From: Clostridia bacterium
Lineage (GTDB): Bacteria > Bacillota > Clostridia > Christensenellales > CAG-1252
Length of the DNA: 43,493 bases
Reading direction: 5' to 3'
NCBI GenBank assembly: GCA_017961365.1
Contig: JAGCXI010000020.1
Span: 1 to 43,493 of the forward strand
Numbering within the stretch: position 1 is the first letter of the stretch; every line of letters starts with the position of its first letter. The notes beneath the pieces were generated by a model, which saw only the letters and a program-made list of their open reading frames with translations, ran no database searches and had not been told where the DNA came from. The position numbers and the translations under genes are program-made. This document shows positions 1-8,390 of this stretch, piece after piece.

Positions 1-252
1 AAACGATCAATAAGCCGCGCATTTCAACAATAAAGCGTGTCAAGTAAGAATAATACGAACCAAGGTAAGACCCCGAGGTCGTACTGTTTTTATCCTTTTA
101 TAATGATTCGATTATTGATTTGGCAGACAATTTTGAGATAATAGTCCAACTTATTTCTGTAGTATGTTGATTTACTTTGTTATGCTCCAAAACATTGAAA
201 GAAAAAATCAAAAAAGTCAGTAAAACAGTGTGGGGATTAAATCAAAAAGCGT
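1..252. other. AT-rich left edge, no confident gene
   Basis: This stretch is visibly richer in A and T than the genes that follow and no open frame of useful length crosses it. One frame entering from the left edge stops at 45-47 with a short basic tail and another stops at 31-33, so the end of an upstream gene could lie here, but neither can be chosen from so few codons. A terminator-like hairpin at 65-93 supports the idea that an upstream transcript ends in this stretch. Confidence 0.4.
65..93 (+). terminator. Possible intrinsic terminator of an upstream gene
   Basis: GTA-a-GACC (65-72) pairs with GGTC-g-TAC (77-84) across a CCGA loop with one mismatch, followed by TGTTTTTAT. The shape fits a modest rho-independent terminator for a gene left of the window. 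The stem is short, so this is tentative. Confidence 0.45.
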
Positions 253-287
253 TATAATGAAATAAACCCTTCCGGAGGGAAGGGGTT
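253..287 (+). promoter_or_regulatory. -10 box and 5'-terminal hairpin ahead of the PPC gene
   Basis: TATAAT lies at 253-258 with no good -35 box at the usual distance. Immediately downstream, AACCCTTCC (265-273) pairs with GGAAGGG-g-TT (278-287) around a four-base loop. The hairpin would therefore sit at the very 5' end of the message. No T-run follows it, so it looks more like an mRNA-end structure than a terminator. Confidence 0.4.
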
Positions 288-307
288 CATGCGGAAAGGA
301 GCGGCAT

Positions 308-730
308 ATGGAGTACAGGGTTTTTGAGGGTACGATCGTCGTGCGGCTTAACAAGGGAGATCGCATTGCGGAGAGTCTTCTTGCCGTGGCGAAAGCGGAA
401 AAGGTGACCTTGGCATCCGTGTCGGGCATCGGCGCGACGGATGATTTCGAGGTGGGCGTTTTCGACCTTGCGGCAGGGGATTATGAGCGCATCCGTTTTG
501 AGGGGAATCATGAGATCACGGCTCTCGTCGGGAATCTGACGACCAAGGACGGCGCCCCCTATTTGCATCTGCATATCACTTGTGCGGGCGAGGGCGGCAG
601 GATCGTCGGCGGACATCTTTTCGAAGGGCGTATCTCCCTGACGGCGGAGATCTTTTTGCAGAAAGCAAAAGGCAGGGCAGAGCGCTTGCGCGACGAGATG
701 CTCGGGATCAATATGATCCGCTTCGAGTAA
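308..730 (+). CDS. PPC/DUF296-domain protein
   Basis: The 140-residue product is one PPC (plants and prokaryotes conserved, DUF296) domain, the usual length for bacterial members. Diagnostic features are the early GDRI segment, SVSGIGAT near residues 39-46, and the histidine-rich strand PYLHLHITCAGEGGRIVGGHL near residues 84-104, whose three histidines are the usual metal-binding set of the family. The ATG is set by AAAGGAG at 295-301. Family members form trimers; some bind DNA, but the biochemical role of stand-alone bacterial copies is poorly known. It is monocistronic, closed by the terminator at 771-799. The family call is firm; the function is not. Confidence 0.85.
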   Translation: MEYRVFEGTIVVRLNKGDRIAESLLAVAKAEKVTLASVSGIGATDDFEVGVFDLAAGDYERIRFEGNHEITALVGNLTTKDGAPYLHLHITCAGEGGRIVGGHLFEGRISLTAEIFLQKAKGRAERLRDEMLGINMIRFE

Positions 731-770
731 AAAAGCAGAAGCGAAGCGGATAAGACGAAAAACTTTTGTA

Positions 771-799
771 AAAAAATCTCGGATGACCGAGATTTTTTT
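771..799. terminator. Bidirectional intrinsic terminator
   Basis: AAAAAATCTCGG (771-782) and CCGAGATTTTTTT (787-799) form a perfect stem around ATGA, with an A-run on one side and a T-run on the other. It therefore works in both directions, ending the PPC gene (plus) and the convergent methionine operon (minus). Confidence 0.85.
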
Positions 800-843
800 A
801 TGTTCGAAAGGTCAATGCGCCGTTCGGCGCGAAAGGAGGGGCA

Positions 844-3123
844 TTAAGGCTTGCGGATGACTTTCTCCGCGATCTTGACGGTTTCACGAGCGTCTTTCCC
901 GTAAAAATCCGCGCCGACTTCTTTTGCGTATTCGGGGGTGAGGACGGCGCCGCCCACTGCGATCTGCGCTGTAGACCCCGCCGCGCGCAGCGCGTCTATC
1001 GTGCGCTTCATCGAGGGCACGGTGGTGGTCATCAGGGCGGAGAGCCCGATCATGGGCGCTTTTGTGCGGAGCCATGCGTCCACCACGTCATTTTCGTCCA
1101 CGTCCTTGCCGAGATCGAGCACTTTATAACCATAGCTCTGCAATAGCATCTTCACGATGTTTTTCCCGATGTCGTGGATGTCGCCCTTGACGGTGGCGAG
1201 GATGACGTCCGGCTCGCCCGTCGTCTCTTCGCCCGTGCGCAGGACGTCCATCCCTCTTTTTACGACCTCCGCGGCGGCGATGAGGCGCGGGAGGAAGACC
1301 TCTCCTTTCTCGAATTTCACGCCGATCTCGTCGAGGGCGGGAATGAAATCCTCATTGATGATGTCTAAGGGTTCGCGGGTCTTCAAAGCTTCGCGAACGG
1401 CGTCTTCTATGCCGCCCACCACGCCGCAAAAGATCATGCCGCGAATCCCTTCCGCGCCTTCTTTGTCAAAGGTGAAATAAGCGGATGTATCGAGAGAAAT
1501 GAGCTTTCCTTGCAATACTTCGGCGTATTCCGTCACGAGGGGATTCAAAATGGGGGCGGAGAGCCCCGCGCGAATGCATTGTCCGAGGAAAGCGGCGTTG
1601 ATCTTGAGGCGGTCCGGCATGCCGAAACTCACGTTGCTGACGCCGAGCACGGTCCTGACGTCCAGCTCTTTCGTCACTTTCTCCACGGCGAGAGCGGTCT
1701 CTTCCGCTTGCGTCTCGTCCGTGGCGATGGTCAGCACCAAACAGTCGATGATGATGTCGCTTTTCTTGATCCCGCGTGCGGTGAGTTCCGCGACGAGCTT
1801 TTCCGCAAAGGCGTAGCGTTCTTCATGCGTCTTGGGCATCGTGTCGCCGAGGCAGAGCCCCACGAGCGTGGCGCCGTATTTTTTCGCGATGGGGACGATG
1901 GCGTCGAGACTCTCTTTTTTGAGATTTACGGAATTGATGATGGGCTTGCCCGCGTAAATGCGGCAGGCTCTTTCCAAAGCCTCTTTCGAGGAGGAATCCA
2001 ACTGCAAAGGAAGAGAGACTGTCCCTTGGAGCTCCTTAGTCACGCGCACGAGGGTCTTCGCCTCATCGAGCTCGGGCAGTCCCACGTTCACGTCGAGGAT
2101 GTCCGCGCCCGCGCGTTCTTGGTCGATGGCTTCTTTGAGGATATAGTCGATGTCGCCTTCGAGGAGGGCGGCTTTGAGCTTCTTTTTCCCTGTGGGATTC
2201 AGCCTCTCGCCGATGACTTTCACCCCTTCGCCGAGGAAGACGGTCTTGGTGGCGGAAGTGGCGGCGGTATAAGAAGGGGTCTCGCGAAGGACGGGCTCTT
2301 TCTTTTCCAGCATCTTTTTTAACGCCGTGATATGCTCCGGCGTTGTGCCGCAACAGCCGCCGAGGATCGTGACGCCTGCCTCCGCGATCTTCTCCATCGC
2401 CGCGGAGAAAATCTCCGGCGTATCTTCGTAATAGGTCTTTCCGTCCTTCACTTTCGGTAATCCCGCGTTGGGTTGGACGATGACGGGGCAGGGCGCATAA
2501 GCGCAGATCTTCTCCACGAGGGGGAGCATGTCCGCCGCGCCGAGCGAGCAATTCACGCCTACGGCGTCCGCGCCGAGCGAGGAAAGGGTGATGGTGGCGG
2601 TCACGGGGTCCGTGCCGAGGAAAGTCCTGCCGTCTTCCATATAAGTCATCGTGACATAGACGGGGAGACTCGTATTCTCTTTCGCCGCGAGGAGGGCGCA
2701 TTTCGCCTCCAAAAGATCGCTCATCGTCTCGATAAGGATGATGTCCGCGCCCGCTTCCGCGCCCCAAGTGACGATCTTTTTATAATTCTCGTAAGCCTCG
2801 TCGAAGGAGAGAGTGCCGTTCGGCTCAAGCAAAGCGCCGTGCGCGCTGACGTCGAGCGCCACCTTTTTTGCGCCCGATTCCTTGGCGAGACGCACGCCCG
2901 CCTTGATCACGGATTCCACGTCGGTATTCTTCATTTTAAAGGGATTTGCTCCGAAAGTATTCGCCGTGACGACCTCCGCGCCCGCTTCCACATAGGCGCG
3001 ATGAATGTCCCGCACGACGTCGGGATGCGTGAGATTATAAGTCTCGGGGAAAGCGCCTGCTTTGAGCCCTCGCGCTTGGAGCATCGTGCCCATCGCGCCG
3101 TCGAAGATCGTGAAACCTTTCAT
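844..3123 (-). CDS. metH: B12-dependent methionine synthase lacking the reactivation domain
   Basis: The product transfers the methyl group of 5-methyltetrahydrofolate to homocysteine through cobalamin. At 759 residues it holds, in order, a homocysteine-binding barrel (GVNCSLG near residue 190 and GGCCGTT near 255 carry the zinc-ligand cysteines), a pterin-binding barrel starting at VIGERLNPTGKK near 305, the four-helix cap, and a B12 domain with GDIHDIGKN (the D-x-H-x-x-G motif supplying the lower-axial histidine). The C-terminal AdoMet/reactivation domain of full-length MetH (about 1,200 residues in E. coli) is absent; it is encoded separately immediately upstream (3124-3723). The start codon directly abuts that gene's stop, so the two are probably translated as a coupled pair. 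Confidence 0.95.
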   Translation of the reverse strand: MKGFTIFDGAMGTMLQARGLKAGAFPETYNLTHPDVVRDIHRAYVEAGAEVVTANTFGANPFKMKNTDVESVIKAGVRLAKESGAKKVALDVSAHGALLEPNGTLSFDEAYENYKKIVTWGAEAGADIILIETMSDLLEAKCALLAAKENTSLPVYVTMTYMEDGRTFLGTDPVTATITLSSLGADAVGVNCSLGAADMLPLVEKICAYAPCPVIVQPNAGLPKVKDGKTYYEDTPEIFSAAMEKIAEAGVTILGGCCGTTPEHITALKKMLEKKEPVLRETPSYTAATSATKTVFLGEGVKVIGERLNPTGKKKLKAALLEGDIDYILKEAIDQERAGADILDVNVGLPELDEAKTLVRVTKELQGTVSLPLQLDSSSKEALERACRIYAGKPIINSVNLKKESLDAIVPIAKKYGATLVGLCLGDTMPKTHEERYAFAEKLVAELTARGIKKSDIIIDCLVLTIATDETQAEETALAVEKVTKELDVRTVLGVSNVSFGMPDRLKINAAFLGQCIRAGLSAPILNPLVTEYAEVLQGKLISLDTSAYFTFDKEGAEGIRGMIFCGVVGGIEDAVREALKTREPLDIINEDFIPALDEIGVKFEKGEVFLPRLIAAAEVVKRGMDVLRTGEETTGEPDVILATVKGDIHDIGKNIVKMLLQSYGYKVLDLGKDVDENDVVDAWLRTKAPMIGLSALMTTTVPSMKRTIDALRAAGSTAQIAVGGAVLTPEYAKEVGADFYGKDARETVKIAEKVIRKP

Positions 3124-3723
3124 TCAGTCTTTTACCTCGTTATCTTTCGGCTCCGCGCCGCATATGCCGATCATGCTTTTCCCGGGGAGGAGGAGTCCCT
3201 TCTCCGTCACGGTGAGCCCGATTTTTTTCTGCGCGCCGAGCGCAAGCGCGATCTCGCCGTTCGTGCCGAGGGGCAGGTCACCGTAGCCGGGGCAGAAACG
3301 GAAGGTCGTCTTATATCCTTTTTCCTCCAGCTTTCCGCGCTCTTCGGCGAGCATCTCATCCGCGATGCGTTCCGCATAAACGGAGGCGATGGCGTTTAAG
3401 GCGACCGCGTCCGAGGGACGGGAAAGGGAGAGTTCTTTGATCTTTTGATCCACGGCGATGCCGAGGGTGAAAGCGGAAAGGAGGGCGTATTCCGCCTTTT
3501 CGAGATGGCGGCGAATGCTCTCACCCACCAAAGGGAAGGCATAGCCTTCCAGCCGCACTTCGGGGGAATGCTCTTTTATTTTCAAAAGAGAATAGACGGC
3601 TCGCGGGCGGAAAACGGAAGCATAGGTCCGATACACCCTTTCGAGGAGAGAGAGGGCTTCCTCGTCTTCCTTCTTCGCGCCGAGAAGACGGAGCGCGTCT
3701 TTTAAAAGGCGGGTCTCGTCCAT
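3124..3723 (-). CDS. Stand-alone MetH reactivation-domain protein
   Basis: The 199-residue product resembles the C-terminal activation domain of cobalamin-dependent methionine synthase, which binds AdoMet for reductive remethylation of inactive cob(II)alamin. The best marker is RFCPGYGDLPL near residues 145-155, matching the R-x-x-PGYGD-x-PL AdoMet-binding segment of that domain. Its position fits: its stop abuts the start of the domain-less metH, and its start overlaps the metF stop by one base. A separate reactivation domain is known from other bacteria (for example Thermotoga maritima TM0269). The protein probably docks on MetH in trans, which is inference from family and context. Confidence 0.88.
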   Translation of the reverse strand: MDETRLLKDALRLLGAKKEDEEALSLLERVYRTYASVFRPRAVYSLLKIKEHSPEVRLEGYAFPLVGESIRRHLEKAEYALLSAFTLGIAVDQKIKELSLSRPSDAVALNAIASVYAERIADEMLAEERGKLEEKGYKTTFRFCPGYGDLPLGTNGEIALALGAQKKIGLTVTEKGLLLPGKSMIGICGAEPKDNEVKD

Positions 3724-4586
3724 TATTTCAGATATCCTTTCGCGCGCAGTCTTTCCACGAGACCTTTCGCCGCCTCGGGACGATTCATCGTGTAAAAATG
3801 GATGTCGTCCACGCCGCTGTCATAGAGCTCCGCGATCTGCGTCGCGGCATAGTCAAGCCCCGCTTGGAGGAGACCTTCTTTGTCCTCGTCATAGCGATTG
3901 AGAATGCGAATGATCGCGCCGGGGAGGGACACCGCGCACATATAGATCATGCGATTCACCTGCGCTTTGCTCATAATGGGCATGATGCCCGCCGAGAGCA
4001 GGGAATCCACGCCCGCTTTCTTGATGCGGGAGAAAAAGTCGAAGAAATAACGGTTATCAAAGCAGAGCTGTGAGACGAAATAACGCACGCCCATATCCTG
4101 CTTCATTTTCATATAACGGATGTCGTCCTCGAGGGAGAGGCAGGTGGCGTGTCCTTCGGGATAACAGCTTGCGCCGACGGTGAAGCCGCGTTCCACGAGG
4201 GTGGGGATGATGTCCGTCGCGTGGGCGAAATAACGACGATCATTGCCTTCGATCTTGTCGCCGCGAAGCGCAAGGACATTCTCGATCCCCTTCGCTGCGA
4301 AAGAATCGATGGTGGCGGAGACTTCTTCCGGCGTGTTATTGATGACGGTGATGTGGGAGACGGAGGGGAGCGCGAATTCCTTCTCGGTCATCTCGGCGAT
4401 CTCTGCGGTGAGGGCGCTGTTTTTCGAGCCGCCCGCGCTGTACGTCACGCTGAGATAAGAAGGAGAGAGGGGCGCGAGCTCGCCGAGAAGCGCGCGCACG
4501 GCGTTTGCGTCGAAATCCCCTTTCGGCGGAAAGATCTCAAAAGAAAGCGTGCCTTTCCCTTTGCGAAGAACGTCCGTTATCTTCAT
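3723..4586 (-). CDS. metF: Methylenetetrahydrofolate reductase
   Basis: The enzyme reduces 5,10-methylenetetrahydrofolate to the 5-methyl form used by MetH. FEIFPPKG near the N-terminus (the active-site glutamate segment of MTHFR), VTYSAGGS, LALRGD and SQLCFDN are all typical of the family. I place the start at 4586 because GGAGGG lies just upstream (4591-4596 on the plus strand) and the product then begins MKITDVLR, giving 287 residues. A longer frame reaches 4658 but crosses the promoter at 4620-4649. It is the first gene of the metF / reactivation / metH operon. The leader is only about 30 bases, leaving no room for a SAM or cobalamin riboswitch. Confidence 0.95.
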   Translation of the reverse strand: MKITDVLRKGKGTLSFEIFPPKGDFDANAVRALLGELAPLSPSYLSVTYSAGGSKNSALTAEIAEMTEKEFALPSVSHITVINNTPEEVSATIDSFAAKGIENVLALRGDKIEGNDRRYFAHATDIIPTLVERGFTVGASCYPEGHATCLSLEDDIRYMKMKQDMGVRYFVSQLCFDNRYFFDFFSRIKKAGVDSLLSAGIMPIMSKAQVNRMIYMCAVSLPGAIIRILNRYDEDKEGLLQAGLDYAATQIAELYDSGVDDIHFYTMNRPEAAKGLVERLRAKGYLK

Positions 4587-4619
4587 AATGCCCTCCGAAA
4601 AACCTATCGTAATATTTAA

Positions 4620-4649
4620 ATTATAGGCGGGATCGTCGCATAAAGTCAA
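4620..4649 (-). promoter_or_regulatory. Promoter of the methionine operon
   Basis: Read on the minus strand, TTGACT (4649-4644) and TATAAT (4625-4620) are separated by 18 bases. This is a near-consensus housekeeping promoter placing transcription start about 30 bases before the metF ATG. It is back to back with the plus-strand promoter at 4681-4708. Confidence 0.8.
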
Positions 4650-4680
4650 TATTTTCATACGCGGGCAGGCAAGGAATCTC

Positions 4681-4708
4681 TTGCAAATAAGATAAAATAT
4701 GCTATAAT
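4681..4708 (+). promoter_or_regulatory. Promoter of the 4747-8213 operon
   Basis: TTGCAA (4681-4686) and TATAAT (4703-4708) are spaced by 16 bases. The short leader contains GGGTG-ATTT-CACCC (a small hairpin near 4719-4733) just ahead of the GAGG ribosome site at 4739-4742. Confidence 0.75.
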
Positions 4709-4746
4709 GTAAAATATGCGGGTGATTTCACCCTTTGTGAGGTCAT

Positions 4747-6069
4747 ATGAAAGAGAATGATGAGATGAGAGAAGATTTCGCGGAAGAGACGACGGAAGAG
4801 ACCCTCCCGACGGAGGAAAGCACGGAAGAGATCGTCGAGCCGATCGAGACAGAGACGGACGCCTTCGACCCTTCGGACGAAGAGAGCTATGCGGAAGCGG
4901 CTGCGGCGGATATCCCGTATGTGCCCGCAGAGGCAGCCGTGACCGCGACAGCCGAGGCGGAAGAAGAAGCTTATGTCGAAGCGTCGCCCGCGGAGGAGGC
5001 TTTCGAGACGGCGGAGACGCCCGAAGACGAGCCCATTGAAGCGGAAAAAGAAGAAATGCCTGTCGAGGAAGCGAAGGAAGAATCGCCCGAAGAAGCCCTC
5101 GAGACTGCGCCTGCGGAAGAGACTTTTGCGGAAGAAAAAGAGGCGGAAGAGACGGTCGAAACCTCTTTAGAGGAGAAGGCGGCGGAAGACGCCGTCGAGG
5201 AACCGATCTCGGAAGACGAGCCCGTCGCAGGGGCTTTGAAAGAGTCGGATTTCATGGAGGAGGACGCTGCGGACGCCGCGGAAGAGATCTTGCCCGCCGA
5301 TGCGGAAGAGACGGAAGCCCCCGCCGTGCTGCCCGTTTCGACGAGCGCGGAAGCGCCCGCGGAAAAGGCGGCGGAGCCCGCGGAAAAGCCCGCCCCCGAG
5401 AAGAAAGAAAACTATACTTGGCAGGAGCTCAAGCTTCGCAAGAAGTACAAGATGGAGCAGGATCCGCTTTTCCATGCGAATGAGGTGATCCCCGGCTTCA
5501 TCATCGCGCGGGGCGAAAGAGTCGTTCGCACGTATAATTGCCTCGCCACGAAGAAAGGCGACGGCACGATCTGTCTGACGAATAAGAGGCTCCTCGTGAA
5601 TGCGGGCGAGCGCTCCGAGGTGGCGATCGAACAGATCTCGGGGATCAAATTCAGCCGTTATTCGCAGTTCTATTTCCTACGTTTCATCTTTGCTTTCCTT
5701 TTCTTGGCGATCGCGGTCTGCGCCGTGCTGATCCCGCATCTGAATAATCTTCCCTTTGCCATTCCGAATATTACGGGAGAAGCGAGGAAGGCTTGGGCGG
5801 TCATTCTCTGCTATGTGGGCGGCGGCTTGAGCGCGCTCATCTCCCTGCCGATCTGGCTGAAGATCGTCAAAAGGACTTTTTATTTCTATATTTACGCCCA
5901 TCAAGACACGCCTTTCGTGGAGTGTAAGAGCGCGGCGTATCTCAAGAGCGAGGCGAAAGGTAAGGTGTCGAAATGTATGGTCGCGAGCTCGGGCAAAGAG
6001 AGCGAGAAAGCCGCTCGTGAGCTCGGCGCTCTCCTGATCGAGATCAAAGAAGGCAGGTTCGACGATTGA
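4747..6069 (+). CDS. Acidic-tail membrane protein with PH-like domain
   Basis: The 440-residue product is not a named family I can identify. Residues 1 to about 225 are low-complexity, dominated by Glu, Ala and Pro. From about 226 there is a folded part: a bacterial PH-like segment (GDGTICLTNKRLLV near 273-286, then an acidic-basic strand pattern), two membrane helices separated by a short loop (about 310-335 and 350-372), and a cytoplasmic tail. The glycine-x-threonine-x-x-x-R-L pattern is typical of bPH domains that bind membranes or partners. The start follows GAGG and a strong promoter. Its stop overlaps the tmk start by one base, so it is the first gene of that operon. Function unknown. 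Confidence 0.75.
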   Translation: MKENDEMREDFAEETTEETLPTEESTEEIVEPIETETDAFDPSDEESYAEAAAADIPYVPAEAAVTATAEAEEEAYVEASPAEEAFETAETPEDEPIEAEKEEMPVEEAKEESPEEALETAPAEETFAEEKEAEETVETSLEEKAAEDAVEEPISEDEPVAGALKESDFMEEDAADAAEEILPADAEETEAPAVLPVSTSAEAPAEKAAEPAEKPAPEKKENYTWQELKLRKKYKMEQDPLFHANEVIPGFIIARGERVVRTYNCLATKKGDGTICLTNKRLLVNAGERSEVAIEQISGIKFSRYSQFYFLRFIFAFLFLAIAVCAVLIPHLNNLPFAIPNITGEARKAWAVILCYVGGGLSALISLPIWLKIVKRTFYFYIYAHQDTPFVECKSAAYLKSEAKGKVSKCMVASSGKESEKAARELGALLIEIKEGRFDD

Positions 6070-6686
6070 TGGAAAGAGGCAAATTCATTGTTTTCGAGGG
6101 GATAGACGGAAGTGGGAAGAGCACACACGCTCGTCTCTTGAAAGAGAGGCTCGAGCGGGAAGGATATCGCGTCTTCCTGACCTTGGAGCCCACGGAAGGC
6201 GAGGCGGGGAAGCTCTTGCGCCGCTGTTTGACGGGAGAAAGCGATCTCCCCGAAGAGGCGATCGCGGGGCTCTTTATGACGGACCGTCTCGACCATATCA
6301 AGAATCCCGCGAACGGCATCCTTGCGCATCTCGAACGCGGAGAGATCGTGATCTCGGATCGCTATTATTTCTCCTCTTTTGCTTATAACAGCATGTATGC
6401 GCCGATGGAATGGGTGATCGCCATCAATGCCCTTGCGCGCAAGCTTTTAAAACCGGATCTCACGCTTTTCCTTGATCTCGACCCCGAACGCTTTGATGAT
6501 CGTATTCGGGCGCGGGGGCAGAAAGAACGCTATGAAAAAGAGGAGCTTCTCAGAAATGTGAGAGAAAACTATATGAAAGCATTTTCCCTTCTTCCCGATG
6601 AAAAGGTGGAGATCGTGGATAATGGCGGCGGGCTTGAAGAAGCGGCGGAAAAAGTCTATGCCGCCGCGCGGAAGATCCTCGGATAA
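6069..6686 (+). CDS. tmk: Thymidylate kinase
   Basis: The enzyme phosphorylates dTMP to dTDP with ATP. At 205 residues it is of normal length. Visible motifs are the P-loop FEGIDGSGKST near residues 9-19, the DRYYFSS segment near 97 (the DRY/H motif that positions dTMP), and the LID region RIRARGQKERYEKE near 146. I use the ATG at 6069, which shares a base with the preceding stop (TGATG), rather than the TTG three bases earlier. It sits between an unrelated membrane protein and an FAD protein, so the operon looks like convenience grouping rather than a pathway. Confidence 0.95.
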   Translation: MERGKFIVFEGIDGSGKSTHARLLKERLEREGYRVFLTLEPTEGEAGKLLRRCLTGESDLPEEAIAGLFMTDRLDHIKNPANGILAHLERGEIVISDRYYFSSFAYNSMYAPMEWVIAINALARKLLKPDLTLFLDLDPERFDDRIRARGQKERYEKEELLRNVRENYMKAFSLLPDEKVEIVDNGGGLEEAAEKVYAAARKILG

Positions 6687-6692
6687 TCGAAT

Positions 6693-8213
6693 ATGGAGCT
6701 GCACGATATCGTCCTTCCCCTCGGCGCAACGAGGGAAGAAGTCAAACGTGTCGCCGCAAAGAAAGCGCACCTCGAACTCTCGAAGGTGCGCGCTTTTCGT
6801 ATACTGCGCGAGTCCCTTGACGCAAGGCGGAAAGGGGAGATCCGCAAGGTGTATTCCGTCGAGATCGACGAAGCGCCCCTTGCGAAAAAGTCTCTCGAGA
6901 TCCCCGAAGTCGGAGAGCGGGCTTTCCGCCCCGTCGTGGTGGGATTCGGTCCCGCGGGGATGTTCGCCGCGTACGTGATGGCGAAAGCCGGGCTTCGCCC
7001 CATCGTCTTAGAGCGCGGACTACCCATCGAGGAGCGCAAGAAGGGGGTGGACGCCCTCTGGGAGAAAGGCATTCTTTCGCCCGATGCCAATGCGGCGTAC
7101 GGCGAAGGCGGCGCGGGCGCTTTTTCGGACGGGAAACTGAATAGCGGCATCAAGGATAAGGAGCTCGTTTCTTTCGTGCTTTCCTCCTTCATCGAATGCG
7201 GCGCGCCCGAAGAGATCGCTTATCTCAATAAGCCGCATATCGGCACGGATAAACTGCGGACGGTGGTGCGTGCCCTTCGCGAAAAAGTGATCGCGCTCGG
7301 CGGGGAGGTTATTTTCTCCGCCAAGGTGACGGACATTGAGGAAAAGGGCGGCGCGCTTCGCGTCACGGCGGAGAAGGAGTACGTGACGGACGCGCTCGTG
7401 CTCGCCATCGGCCACAGCGCTCGCGATACCTATAAAATGCTCTTTGCGCGCGGATTCTCGATGGAGAGCAAGCCTTTCGCCGTCGGATTGCGCATCGAAC
7501 AGTTGCAAGAGGATATCAATCAAGCTATGTACGGCGTACGCGCCCATCCCTTGCTCCCCGCGGCGGATTATAAGGTGGTGGAGCATACCAAAGCGGGCGG
7601 CGTGTATAGCTTCTGTATGTGTCCCGGCGGGCACGTTGTCTGCGCTTCGGACGAAGAAGGCGGCGTGGTCACGAACGGAATGAGTTATCACGCGCGCGAC
7701 GGGAAAAACGCCAATGCCGCGCTGCTCGTGGGGGTGGATGAGAAGGATTACGGCGAGGATATCTTCGATGGCGTGCGTTATCAGCGCGCGCTCGAAGAGG
7801 CGGCGTATCTTGCGGGCGGCGGCGGATTTAAAGCGCCTTGCCAAAGAGTGGAGGACTTTCTCCGCGGGAGGAAAGGCACCCTTTCGGGCAGCGTGGAGCC
7901 CACGTATAAGCCGAGCGTAACGCCCGTAGACCTCGGAGAGATCCTTTCGGGGCGTGTTACGGAGGCTTTGAAGCTCGGCGTCACCGCCTTTGAGAAAAGG
8001 ATGCCCGGCTTTGCCGGGCCGGACGCTCTCTTGACGGGCGTGGAGACGCGTTCTTCCTCTCCCATCCGCGTCCTGCGCGGCGACGACATGAAAAGCCTCT
8101 CGCACCCCTCCGTCTATCCCTGCGGGGAAGGGTGCGGCTATGCGGGCGGCATTATGAGCGCCGCCGTGGATGGCGTGAAAGTGGCGCTCACCATCATAAA
8201 GGGCGGCAAATGA
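6693..8213 (+). CDS. FAD-dependent oxidoreductase, COG2509 type
   Basis: The 506-residue product matches the uncharacterised FAD-dependent dehydrogenase group found widely in Clostridia. An N-terminal alpha/beta module of about 75 residues precedes the dinucleotide-binding fold: VVVGFGPAGMFAAYV near residues 88-102 (a variant GxGxxG), then LERG at the end of strand two. GEGGAGAFSDGKLNSGI near 133-149 is strongly typical of the group. The C-terminus has YPCGEGCGYAGGIMSAAVDG, the usual FAD-contact segment. No membrane helix or signal peptide is seen, so it is cytoplasmic. The substrate is unknown for this family. It lies six bases after tmk with a weak ribosome site. Confidence 0.9.
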   Translation: MELHDIVLPLGATREEVKRVAAKKAHLELSKVRAFRILRESLDARRKGEIRKVYSVEIDEAPLAKKSLEIPEVGERAFRPVVVGFGPAGMFAAYVMAKAGLRPIVLERGLPIEERKKGVDALWEKGILSPDANAAYGEGGAGAFSDGKLNSGIKDKELVSFVLSSFIECGAPEEIAYLNKPHIGTDKLRTVVRALREKVIALGGEVIFSAKVTDIEEKGGALRVTAEKEYVTDALVLAIGHSARDTYKMLFARGFSMESKPFAVGLRIEQLQEDINQAMYGVRAHPLLPAADYKVVEHTKAGGVYSFCMCPGGHVVCASDEEGGVVTNGMSYHARDGKNANAALLVGVDEKDYGEDIFDGVRYQRALEEAAYLAGGGGFKAPCQRVEDFLRGRKGTLSGSVEPTYKPSVTPVDLGEILSGRVTEALKLGVTAFEKRMPGFAGPDALLTGVETRSSSPIRVLRGDDMKSLSHPSVYPCGEGCGYAGGIMSAAVDGVKVALTIIKGGK

Positions 8214-8296
8214 TCCTGCGGAGCCTTGCTGCTTTCCGCCGAAATCGCGCGATCAAGCGCAATGCGTTCGTGCGTTTTCGTCCTTCGCGATAGTTA

Positions 8297-8326
8297 TTGA
8301 CAGCAATGTCTATTTCGTGTTATAGT
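8297..8326 (+). promoter_or_regulatory. Promoter of the InlB-repeat surface protein gene
   Basis: TTGACA (8297-8302) and TATAGT (8321-8326) are spaced 18 bases apart. The 65-base leader ends in GGGAGGA at about 8381-8387. The remainder of the gap from 8214 to 8296 shows nothing I can name. Confidence 0.75.
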
Positions 8327-8390
8327 AATACCCTAAGATATTTTGCGTATGCCGCGTGAGCGCGCTTATGGTCTATGCTCGGGAGGAAAT

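Noticed and set aside
3723-4658. Longer metF start at 4658
   Set aside because: It would put coding sequence across the near-consensus promoter and lacks a ribosome site; the start at 4586 has GGAGGG.
4587-4660. SAM or cobalamin riboswitch before metF
   Set aside because: The promoter leaves only about 30 bases of leader, too short for any known class.
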